Assembly (NCBI GenBank): GCA_947628685.1
Contig: CANRAT010000004.1
Coordinates: 1-32,375, forward strand
DNA from: an uncultured Bacilli bacterium
GTDB taxonomy: Bacteria > Bacillota_I > Bacilli_A > RF39 > UBA660
Direction: 5' to 3'
DNA length: 32,375 bases
The translations under genes were made by a program, and so were the position numbers. Within the stretch, counting starts at the first letter, position 1. The number at the start of each line of letters is the position of its first letter. Positions 15,078 through 20,298 of this stretch are shown here, one piece after another. Below the pieces are notes generated by a model. The model was not told where the DNA came from and searched no databases. It worked only from the letters and a program-made list of their open reading frames with translations.

Positions 15078-15103
15078 TGATACAATAATCATGTTTAAGG
15101 AGG
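15078..15103 (+). promoter_or_regulatory. Extended -10 box and SD of the 15112 gene
   Basis: TGA-TACAAT is at 15078-15086 and AAGGAGG at 15097-15103, eight bases before the GTG at 15112. The Shine-Dalgarno and the -10 position decide this start against the earlier in-frame TTG at 15061. Confidence 0.6.
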
Positions 15104-15111
15104 TTTTGGAA

Positions 15112-15918
15112 GTGGATTTTAATGCAAGTTTGAGTAAATTAAGAAATAAAAAAAGTAGTATATTACAATCTATAAAAGATTTAAATAATAGTAAAGAACA
15201 AGAAATTAAAGAAGCAATACAAAAAATTGAAGAGAAATATGCAAGTTTAGGTCAAAAATATGAGGATAAGTTTGATATCGCATATATTCAAACATATAAT
15301 TATTGCAATCTTATAGAAAAATATTCTATTTTAAATAGAGAAGATATTAGTATAGTTTTGAGTGAACTTATTAGCACTTTTGAAGGAAAAACTTATGTTC
15401 CACAAAGTTTATTATATCATGTTGATGGTGAGTCGCCTGCAGCATTTTGGAATATTTTTATGATTATGCCAAAGGGTATAATTGAAAAAATTAAAGATCC
15501 TAGAAGAGTACAAGTAAGATACATTAATCATTTATTGAAAAATGGTTTTGCTATTAAATTATGTGATGAATGGTCACAAAGTAAATGGCCTAATGAATTA
15601 TCATTTTATAAGACAGATGGAATGTGTAGAGTTAATCAAAATATAAGTTTTAAAGGGTTCACATATGTTAAATGCTTTATTGATTTTGTAATTAATTATC
15701 GAATAGAAAATAAAATTGATGAAATTTCATTTGAAGATTTAGAAAAACTAAAAGAACAATTTATTTTAATGAATATTGATACTATAGAAGATAGATATAA
15801 AACACTTGCAGATGCTGAACAAAGTAAAATCAATGAAATAATTAACGATGATTATAAACATAAACAAAAGTTACTAAAAAGATTTGTAAACAAGATAGAA
15901 AATAAAAAAAATAATTGA
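15112..15918 (+). CDS. Unknown protein with coiled-coil ends
   Basis: The protein has 268 residues with a GTG start. Residues 1-55 are a charged coiled coil (LRNKKSSILQSIKDLNNSK, EAIQKIEEKYASLG). A compact central domain follows at about residues 60-195, with Trp, Cys and aromatic residues (SPAAFWNIFMIMPKGI, KLCDEWSQSKWPNELSFYK). The C-terminal 70 residues are again charged and helical. There is no signal peptide, membrane segment or catalytic motif that I recognise. It lies between a tRNA gene and an ADP-ribosylglycohydrolase, so it may belong to an accessory block. No terminator is evident after it. Confidence 0.7.
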   Translation: MDFNASLSKLRNKKSSILQSIKDLNNSKEQEIKEAIQKIEEKYASLGQKYEDKFDIAYIQTYNYCNLIEKYSILNREDISIVLSELISTFEGKTYVPQSLLYHVDGESPAAFWNIFMIMPKGIIEKIKDPRRVQVRYINHLLKNGFAIKLCDEWSQSKWPNELSFYKTDGMCRVNQNISFKGFTYVKCFIDFVINYRIENKIDEISFEDLEKLKEQFILMNIDTIEDRYKTLADAEQSKINEIINDDYKHKQKLLKRFVNKIENKKNN

Positions 15919-15931
15919 AAATAATTTTACT

Positions 15932-15974
15932 TTGTTAATATAGAAAACACACTTGTATATTGTCAAAGACAATA
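15932..15974 (+). promoter_or_regulatory. Putative promoter with overlapping palindromic operator
   Basis: TATTGTC-AAA-GACAATA at 15958-15974 is a perfect 7-bp inverted repeat, 20 bases before the ATG at 15995. It overlaps the -10 box of a possible TTGTTA (15932-15937), 18 bp, TATATT (15956-15961) promoter, as expected of a repressor site. The regulator is unknown. Confidence 0.4.
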
Positions 15975-15994
15975 AATAAGAAAGAGGTAATACT

Positions 15995-16777
15995 ATGTGG
16001 GGAGCAGTTATTGGCGATTTAGCGGGTTCTATATATGAATATCAACAAAATAACCATTTTTCAAAATTAAATCCTAAAGAAATCATTAGTGAAAAAAGTT
16101 TCTATAGTGATGATACTATATTAACTATAGCTATTTTAGATGCTATTTTAAATGATAAAAATTATGAGTATTATTTAAGAAAATACGCAAAAAACTTTTT
16201 AACATATAAACCAGACTTTACCCCTTATTTCAAAAGTATTTTTTCACCTGGATTTACAAAATGGGCATTAGATCAGAAAAATGGAAAAAGCATTGGTAAT
16301 GGAGCAATGATGAGAATTTCTGCAGTTGGTTATTTGTTTAACAACAAAAAAGATATAATTAATAATGCACGTTTGGCTACTATCCCATCTCACGATTCTT
16401 TAGAAGCAATAAATTGCGCTACAACAATTGCATTAATTATTTTTTTAGCACGTTTAGGTTTTTCAAAAGAAGAAATAATAAAAGAATTGAATTTAAAGTT
16501 AAATTATTCTGATTTTAATGAATTTAATACAACATGCTATAAAACAATTGACAATTGTTTATATGCTTTATTTACTTCAAACAATTTTGAAGAATCACTG
16601 ATAAAAGTTATATCTTTTGGAGGTGATACAGATACAAATGCTTGTATAGTTGGTTCAATGGCAGAGGCATTATATGGAATTCCAAATGAATTAATAGAAA
16701 AAGCAAAGAAAAAAATACCTGATAATTTTAGTAATTTATTATCTAAAGGTTATTCTAAAGTTTTAAAAAAGCAATAA
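15995..16777 (+). CDS. ADP-ribosylglycohydrolase family protein (DraG/ARH type)
   Basis: The protein has 260 residues, typical for the family. It removes ADP-ribose from proteins, nucleic acids or small substrates using two Mg ions. The N-terminal GDLAGSIYEYQQ and the metal ligands in FYSDDTILT (about residues 46-54) are present, as are GNGAMMRISAVGYL, PSHDSLEA and the second metal motif SFGGDTDTNA near residue 210. All key acidic residues are kept, so it is likely active. The Shine-Dalgarno AAAGAGGT precedes the ATG. Its neighbour upstream is unknown, and downstream lie two toxin-antitoxin-like modules. Confidence 0.9.
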   Translation: MWGAVIGDLAGSIYEYQQNNHFSKLNPKEIISEKSFYSDDTILTIAILDAILNDKNYEYYLRKYAKNFLTYKPDFTPYFKSIFSPGFTKWALDQKNGKSIGNGAMMRISAVGYLFNNKKDIINNARLATIPSHDSLEAINCATTIALIIFLARLGFSKEEIIKELNLKLNYSDFNEFNTTCYKTIDNCLYALFTSNNFEESLIKVISFGGDTDTNACIVGSMAEALYGIPNELIEKAKKKIPDNFSNLLSKGYSKVLKKQ

Positions 16778-16839
16778 TAGTTGTCAGTCCTACTTTGAAA
16801 CACTAAATTGATAATAAATTTAAATTTTTCAAGTATAAC

Positions 16840-16868
16840 AAAAGATGACTTGCAAAAAAGTCGCTTTT
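16840..16868. terminator. Bidirectional terminator-like hairpin in cassette copy 1
   Basis: AAAAG (16840-16844) plus TGACTT (16846-16851) pair with AAGTCG plus CTTTT (16858-16868), with one bulged A. It ends in CTTTT in both directions. In copy 2 the T-G wobble is a C-G pair, a change compatible with the stem. The -35 box of the small-RNA promoter overlaps the stem and loop. Confidence 0.6.
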
Positions 16869-16878
16869 ATGTTATTAT
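16850..16878 (+). promoter_or_regulatory. Promoter of antitoxin RNA 1
   Basis: TTGCAA (16850-16855), a 17-base spacer and TATTAT (16873-16878) form a good sigma-A promoter. The predicted transcript begins near 16885. Confidence 0.75.
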
Positions 16879-16884
16879 GAATAT

Positions 16885-16998
16885 GTCAAGGGAACTTGCA
16901 TAAAATAAAAAAGGGAACATTCAGTTTTTTCGAGTTGAATGTCTACCCAAAATAAATTTGTTTAGGCACTTATTCTAGCGAATGAGTGTCATTTTTTT
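16885..16998 (+). ncRNA. Putative type I antitoxin RNA 1
   Basis: The predicted transcript is about 114 nt, from the TTGCAA/TATTAT promoter to a strong terminator. Its 5' end folds into CAAG-GGAA-CTTG (16887-16898), a stem with a GNRA tetraloop. The next hairpin is 16913-16948. The 3' terminator has an 11-bp stem, 16965-16975 with 16980-16990 (loop TAGC, two G-U pairs), followed by seven Ts. The RNA is complementary to the 3' part of the toxin message on the other strand, including the toxin stop codon, the 3'-3' overlap layout of TxpA/RatA and BsrG/SR4. No convincing plus-strand ORF lies within it. Confidence 0.7.
16907..16948 (-). terminator. Terminator of toxin mRNA 1
   Basis: Read on the minus strand, a hairpin (ACATTCA/TGAATGT core plus GGG/CCC base, 16913-16948) is followed by six Ts (plus-strand As at 16907-16912). 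Confidence 0.7.
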
Positions 16999-17000
16999 AT
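16965..17000 (+). terminator. Terminator of antitoxin RNA 1
   Basis: GGCACTTATTC (16965-16975) pairs with GAATGAGTGTC (16980-16990) around TAGC, then ATTTTTTTAT. The toxin 1 stop codon (16989-16991 on the minus strand) is in the 3' arm. Confidence 0.85.
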
Positions 17001-17081
17001 AACCACTATCATAATGATAAGGAGAAATAAAATGATAGTAATGAACTTGAGAACTTTTAAAATAAAAGTCTTAGTTTTCAC
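16989..17081 (-). CDS. Putative type I toxin 1: 30-residue hydrophobic peptide
   Basis: This small ORF starts at GTG (17081-17079), nine bases after a strong GGAGG (plus-strand CCTCC at 17091-17095). It encodes 30 residues: a basic head (MKTKTFILKVLK), a single hydrophobic helix rich in Ile, Leu and Val, and a KK tail. That is the look of membrane-acting type I toxins, but it does not match Fst, BsrG or TxpA as I remember them. The Shine-Dalgarno is locked in a hairpin (17090-17115). A promoter with a LexA-like box lies upstream and an antisense RNA covers the 3' end. The predicted mRNA is about 235 nt. Confidence 0.75.
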   Translation of the reverse strand: MKTKTFILKVLKFITIILFLLIIMIVVIKK

Positions 17082-17089
17082 TATATCAA

Positions 17090-17115
17090 ACCTCCTTTCT
17101 ATAAAGATTGGAGGT
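17090..17115 (-). promoter_or_regulatory. Shine-Dalgarno-sequestering hairpin of toxin 1
   Basis: ACCTCC and GGAGGT (17110-17115 and 17090-17095) pair perfectly in the toxin mRNA. An inner CTTT-ATAG-AAAG stem is separated by a three-base bulge. The Shine-Dalgarno is fully paired. Confidence 0.8.
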
Positions 17116-17146
17116 AGACACTCAACAACTGATATTCCCTATAAAA

Positions 17147-17182
17147 AGTATACTATTTATTACATACAAAAACAAGTGTTTG
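17147..17182 (-). promoter_or_regulatory. Toxin 1 promoter with LexA-like box
   Basis: On the minus strand TTGTTT (17175-17170), a 17-base spacer and TATACT (17152-17147) form the promoter. Over the -35 lies CAAAC-ACTT-GTTTT (17182-17169), an imperfect SOS box with AAAC-N4-GTTT symmetry. The predicted start is near 17140. Confidence 0.6.
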
Positions 17183-17263
17183 AGTAATATTTTATTAAAA
17201 AATTGTTATACTTCCTCTTTATACGTACCAGATTGAACTAAACTTGAATTTTTCGAGTATAAC

Positions 17264-17292
17264 AAAAGACGACTTGCAAAAAAGTCGCTTTT
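17264..17292. terminator. Bidirectional terminator-like hairpin in cassette copy 2
   Basis: AAAAG and CGACTT (17264-17275) pair with AAGTCG and CTTTT (17282-17292) with a single bulged A. The stem is the same as in copy 1. Confidence 0.6.
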
Positions 17293-17302
17293 ATGTTATT
17301 AT
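17274..17302 (+). promoter_or_regulatory. Promoter of antitoxin RNA 2
   Basis: TTGCAA (17274-17279), 17 bases and TATTAT (17297-17302). The predicted start is near 17309. Confidence 0.75.
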
Positions 17303-17332
17303 GAATATGTCAAGGGAACTTGCATAAAATAG

Positions 17333-17370
17333 AAAAAGGATACATTTGACTCCAGAATCAAATGCAATCC
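17333..17370 (-). terminator. Terminator of toxin mRNA 2
   Basis: On the minus strand CATTTGA/TCAAATG with outer GGAT/ATCC pairs (17338-17370) is followed by five Ts. Confidence 0.65.
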
Positions 17371-17380
17371 CTTATGGAAT

Positions 17381-17426
17381 GCATCTGAAATCAACTATTG
17401 TTGAAATCAGATGCTTTTGCTATTTT
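17381..17426 (+). terminator. Terminator of antitoxin RNA 2
   Basis: A 13-bp interrupted stem (17381-17414, AA/AA internal loop) is followed by a T-rich tail. On the minus strand the same hairpin follows the toxin 2 stop codon. Confidence 0.7.
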
Positions 17427-17497
17427 AGGAGTAAAATTATTACAACTAAGAATAGGAGTAATATTATGATAAATTGAGAAAGTTCTCTTTTTGTCAT
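17420..17497 (-). CDS. Putative type I toxin 2: 25-residue hydrophobic peptide
   Basis: The ORF starts at ATG (17497-17495) behind AAAGGTGG and encodes 25 residues: a polar head (MTKRELSQF), one continuous Ile/Leu/Val helix and a terminal lysine. It shares no clear sequence with toxin 1 but has the same size class, orientation and signals. The Shine-Dalgarno is buried in a 13-bp hairpin (17509-17539). The promoter has an extended -10 and a LexA-like box. The predicted mRNA, about 240 nt, starts near 17569 and ends at the hairpin near 17333. Toxicity and translation are inferred from architecture only. Confidence 0.72.
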   Translation of the reverse strand: MTKRELSQFIIILLLFLVVIILLLK

Positions 17498-17508
17498 AAA
17501 TACCACCA

Positions 17509-17539
17509 CCTTTCTTTTATCATTCGATAAATAGAAAGG
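17509..17539 (-). promoter_or_regulatory. Shine-Dalgarno-sequestering hairpin of toxin 2
   Basis: In the mRNA CCTTTCT pairs AGAAAGG, and inside it TTTATC pairs GATAAA around GAAT, with one bulged A. The AAAGG of the Shine-Dalgarno is fully paired. Confidence 0.85.
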
Positions 17540-17575
17540 GAAAGCATCTGATATATTTCAAATGTATCCATGAAC

Positions 17576-17604
17576 ATTATATCAAACAAATGTTCTTTAA
17601 GCAA
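17576..17604 (-). promoter_or_regulatory. Toxin 2 promoter with internal LexA-like box
   Basis: On the minus strand TTGCTT (17604-17599), 17 bases and TGA-TATAAT (-10 at 17581-17576). Between them AGAAC-ATTT-GTTTG (17596-17583) fits the SOS box at 12 of 14 positions. Its complement contains AAACAAATGTTC, identical to the core of the recA box at 12053-12064. Confidence 0.75.
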
Positions 17605-17670
17605 TACTTCCATTAAAATTATGTCTAATATATAAAATAATTTTAAAATATTGAGTTTTATATTTCATTT

Positions 17671-17679
17671 TGTTATAAT
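17671..17679 (+). promoter_or_regulatory. Extended -10 promoter of the CmpB-like gene
   Basis: TGT-TATAAT is followed by GGTG at 17686 and ATG at 17697 (or 17700). Confidence 0.55.
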
Positions 17680-17696
17680 TATATCGGTGTATATAT

Positions 17697-18368
17697 ATGA
17701 TGTTTTTAAAAATTTTATTTATTTTTGCCTTATTTTCGATTGTAGGTTGGATTCTTGAAGTAATATATAGAAGTTTAATGGTAAAAAAATTTGTTAATCC
17801 AGGATTTATGACAGGCTGTGTGGTGCCTATTTATGGTTTTGGAGCAATAATATTAAATATTATTTGTAGTGCGTTAGATGGTATAAATTCAAATAATAAA
17901 ATTTTAATTATATTTCTCGTATCGTTTCTTTCTTTAACGCTCTTAGAATTTATATCAGGATATGTATTATATAAATTTATGCATGTTAAATTATGGGATT
18001 ATAGCAACTATAAATTTAATTATAAAGGATTTATATGTTTAAGATTTTCTATTATATGGGGTGTGTGTGCGTTTATATTTTATTTTTTAGTATATCCTTG
18101 GATAAATGAAGTTGCTTTAAGTTTTACAAGTAATATTATAGGAATATTCTTTTTAGGAATTTACTCTGGAATATTTTTAGTGGATTTAGGTGTATCTATT
18201 AATCTTTTAAAACAACTTGTCAAATATGCCAAAGATATAAAAGAAATTGTAGATTTAGAAAAGTTAAAATTAACTGCTCGAATGAAAGTAAGAAGAAAAA
18301 AATTCCTAAATGCTATATACCCTTATGTTTCTATAAATAGATTCTTAAAAGAAAAAATAAAAAGGTAG
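17697..18368 (+). CDS. Putative ABC-transporter type IV (CmpB-like) membrane protein
   Basis: The protein has 223 residues with about five membrane segments. The N-terminal signature FSIVGWILEVIYRSLM, then VNPGFMTGCVVPIYGFGA, is what I know from the CmpB-type (DUF1113) family of Firmicutes membrane proteins. LLEFISGYVLYKFMHVKLWDY is another conserved block. A basic C-terminal tail follows. Transport has not been established for the family to my knowledge. Two adjacent ATG codons (17697 and 17700) are possible starts. The next gene follows after 10 bases. Confidence 0.8.
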   Translation: MMFLKILFIFALFSIVGWILEVIYRSLMVKKFVNPGFMTGCVVPIYGFGAIILNIICSALDGINSNNKILIIFLVSFLSLTLLEFISGYVLYKFMHVKLWDYSNYKFNYKGFICLRFSIIWGVCAFIFYFLVYPWINEVALSFTSNIIGIFFLGIYSGIFLVDLGVSINLLKQLVKYAKDIKEIVDLEKLKLTARMKVRRKKFLNAIYPYVSINRFLKEKIKR

Positions 18369-18378
18369 TCTGATTATT

Positions 18379-19014
18379 ATGGAATATGAATTAGATGGTA
18401 AAACTTTTGAAGTTGTAATAGAAAAAAAGAATAATAAAAATTTATATATAAGAGTTAAAGAAGATGAAAAAATCTATGTCACTTGCAATTATTTAACGAG
18501 TAAAGCAATGATTAAAAAAGTATTGGATCAAAACATAAATACTTTACGAAAAATGGTTAAACATATAGAATTTCAAAACAAAAAAAGCAATAAATTCTTT
18601 TATTTAGGCAATTCTTATGATATAATAATAAATGAAAACATAAATGAAGTAGCGATATTAAATGGTAAAATATATACTAAAGATTTAAAAATGCTAGATA
18701 AGTGGTATAAAGAGGAAACAATTAAAGTATTTGATGATAGATTCGTTTATATATTTAATCATTTCAATGAAAACATAAAATCTCCAATATTAAAAATAAG
18801 AAATATGAAAACAAGATGGGGAGTTTATAATAAAAAAAATCACACCATAACACTCAATTCAAAACTAATAGAATTTGATATATCTAAAATAGATTATGTA
18901 ATAGTTCACGAATTATCTCATATAATACATTTTAATCATTCTAAGGAGTTTTGGTCTTTAGTAGGTAAATATGTTCCAAATTATAAAGAAATAAGGAAAG
19001 AGATGAAAGAATGA
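18379..19014 (+). CDS. YgjP-like M48-type metallohydrolase
   Basis: The protein has 211 residues. The zinc motif VIVHELSHIIHFNHSKEFW (HExxH then a downstream His and Glu) near residues 174-192 and the preceding KTRWGVYNKKNHTITLN block are typical of the YgjP/DUF45 family. The substrate is unknown. Its stop codon overlaps the M23 peptidase start in ATGA, so the two are probably co-translated. The Shine-Dalgarno AAGGTAG lies at the end of the preceding gene. Confidence 0.88.
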   Translation: MEYELDGKTFEVVIEKKNNKNLYIRVKEDEKIYVTCNYLTSKAMIKKVLDQNINTLRKMVKHIEFQNKKSNKFFYLGNSYDIIINENINEVAILNGKIYTKDLKMLDKWYKEETIKVFDDRFVYIFNHFNENIKSPILKIRNMKTRWGVYNKKNHTITLNSKLIEFDISKIDYVIVHELSHIIHFNHSKEFWSLVGKYVPNYKEIRKEMKE

Positions 19015-20246
19015 AAAAATTTTTAAAAAAGTCAAAATATTTACTAATAATACTAATTTTACTAGTTGTTAATTTTTCAATGCCAACTAAAGAAGTTGCT
19101 GAAGCCAAAACATTAAGAGATTTAAAAGCAGAACTTAATGCTGCAAAAAAGAAATATGAAGAAAGTCAAGATGATAAAAAATTAACAGAAGAACAAATTT
19201 CTAAAAAAAATGAAGAGATTAATGCTATAAGTAGAGAAATAGAAGATATTAGAGAAGAAATACAAAATTTAAACTTAGAAATAGAAACTTTGGAAAAAGA
19301 GATAGTAGAAAAAGGGGAAGAAATAAAAAAAATAATCAATTACTATCAATTATCTAGTAGTGAATCTGCATATTTAGAATATATATTTGAGGCTGCTGAT
19401 TTTACAGACTTCATATATAGAATGGCCGTTTCAGAACAATTATCAAGTTATAATGATAGACTTATAGACGAATACAATCAAACAATAAAAGAAAATGAGC
19501 AAAAGAAAAAAGATTTAGACGCAAAGACTATTTCTTTAGGTGAAAAACAAATCACTTTACAAAAAGATTTAAATAGTTTAGGTTCACGATTAAGTGATAT
19601 TACTGATATTAGTATAAGTGCGGAAAAAGAAATAGAATCTTTAGAAGAATTAGTTAATACATATGAAAATGAATTAAAATGTGATTTAGATGAAGATATA
19701 AATAATTGTGGTAATGGGCAACTTCCACCTGGAACAGCTTTTTATAGACCAGTAGTTTCAGGATATATTTCAAGTGATTTTGGACCAAGAACTTATTATT
19801 TAAAAGGAAAGAAAGTATCTGATTTCCACTATGGAGTAGATTTTGGTGGTGCGGGACACGGAGCACCAGTTTATGCTGCTGCTAATGGTAAGGTTGTATT
19901 TATAACAAGAAAATCAAATTGTGGAGGAAATATGGTGTATATTCAACACACAGTAAACGGTCAAAAATACACAACAGGATATTTCCATTTAGCAAAAATT
20001 AATGTAAACTTGAATGATATAGTTACAACAAATACGGTAATTGGAGCAGTAGGTGGAGATCCAAATATTGAAACTTGGGATGGATGTTCAACAGGTTCAC
20101 ATCTTCATTTTCAAGTTGCAACAGGACATATACCTTATCAAGTAGGTTTTTATACGGCTTTTACAGCGAACTATATAAATCCTAGAACTGTGTTAAATAT
20201 ACCTAAAGAAGGCGTAAGATTTAGCGATAGAACAACTAAATATTAA
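19011..20246 (+). CDS. Secreted coiled-coil M23 peptidoglycan endopeptidase
   Basis: The protein has 411 residues. A signal peptide or anchor (residues 1-32, basic head then LLIILILLVVNFSM) precedes a long coiled coil (about 33-225). An M23 LytM-type domain follows with HYGVDFGG (first His/Asp zinc ligands) and GSHLHFQV (HxH). The coiled-coil plus M23 layout is that of EnvC- or PcsB-like division hydrolases, which usually act under FtsEX control. Whether that holds here is inference. All catalytic ligands are present. Two cysteines in the linker (KCDLDEDINNCG) could form a disulfide. Confidence 0.9.
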   Translation: MKKFLKKSKYLLIILILLVVNFSMPTKEVAEAKTLRDLKAELNAAKKKYEESQDDKKLTEEQISKKNEEINAISREIEDIREEIQNLNLEIETLEKEIVEKGEEIKKIINYYQLSSSESAYLEYIFEAADFTDFIYRMAVSEQLSSYNDRLIDEYNQTIKENEQKKKDLDAKTISLGEKQITLQKDLNSLGSRLSDITDISISAEKEIESLEELVNTYENELKCDLDEDINNCGNGQLPPGTAFYRPVVSGYISSDFGPRTYYLKGKKVSDFHYGVDFGGAGHGAPVYAAANGKVVFITRKSNCGGNMVYIQHTVNGQKYTTGYFHLAKINVNLNDIVTTNTVIGAVGGDPNIETWDGCSTGSHLHFQVATGHIPYQVGFYTAFTANYINPRTVLNIPKEGVRFSDRTTKY

Positions 20247-20252
20247 TCGACA
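20247..20252 (-). promoter_or_regulatory. Possible imperfect Spo0A box
   Basis: The minus strand reads TTTGTCGAT, one mismatch from the Spo0A core TGTCGAA. It lies 21 bases before a TAAAAT (20274-20279), the same spacing as at 8800-8832. This is motif evidence only. Confidence 0.25.
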
Positions 20253-20263
20253 AAAAATAATAG

Positions 20264-20298
20264 TCACTGCTATTAAAATAATAGTGGTGATTTTTTTT
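20264..20298 (+). terminator. Terminator whose 3' arm contains the next gene's Shine-Dalgarno
   Basis: TCACTGCTATT (20264-20274) pairs with AATAGTGGTGA (20280-20290, two G-U pairs), followed by eight Ts and immediately the ATG at 20299. The GGTGA of the Cse60-like gene is in the stem. Confidence 0.8.

Larger units (their letters stand above)
16823..16916 (+). repeat. 94-bp promoter cassette, copy 1
   Basis: This stretch is repeated at 17247-17340 with 90 of 94 bases identical and an exact 424-bp offset. It contains a hairpin, a promoter and the 5' hairpin of a small RNA. The two flanking modules share nothing else of this length. Confidence 0.95.
17247..17340 (+). repeat. 94-bp promoter cassette, copy 2
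   Basis: This is the second copy of 16823-16916 with four substitutions. The promoter hexamers, 17-base spacer and GNRA-capped 5' hairpin are unchanged. Confidence 0.95.
17309..17426 (+). ncRNA. Putative type I antitoxin RNA 2
   Basis: The predicted transcript is about 118 nt. It has the 5' hairpin CAAG-GGAA-CTTG at 17311-17322 and an internal hairpin at 17338-17370. The terminator hairpin 17381-17414 has GCATCTGA pairing TCAGATGC and TCAAC pairing GTTGA around TATT, then TTTTGCTATTTT. It is antisense to the 3' UTR of toxin mRNA 2 and reaches just past the toxin stop codon (17420-17422). Apart from the cassette, its body does not resemble antitoxin RNA 1, so each should be specific to its own toxin. 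Confidence 0.7.

Noticed and set aside
15061..15111. TTG start adding 17 residues to the 15112 gene
   Set aside because: The predicted -10 box (15081-15086) and the SD (15097-15103) lie downstream of it.
17032..17187. Plus-strand 51-codon ORF with an AAGGAGA before its ATG, antisense to toxin 1
   Set aside because: It lies just after the antitoxin terminator with no promoter. Its SD-like sequence is simply the complement of leucine codons in the minus-strand toxin ORF. Module 2 has no equivalent (ATG ATA AAT TGA). The minus-strand reading has full, duplicated signals.
16823..17340. The 94-bp duplication as insertion-sequence ends or a CRISPR array
   Set aside because: There are only two copies in direct orientation, 330 bp apart, with no transposase, no terminal inverted repeats and no spacer series. 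Both contain a clear promoter.
14963..17696. An integrated element with att sites at tRNA-Arg
   Set aside because: I found no second copy of the tRNA 3' end and no integrase. It is kept only as an accessory-block observation.
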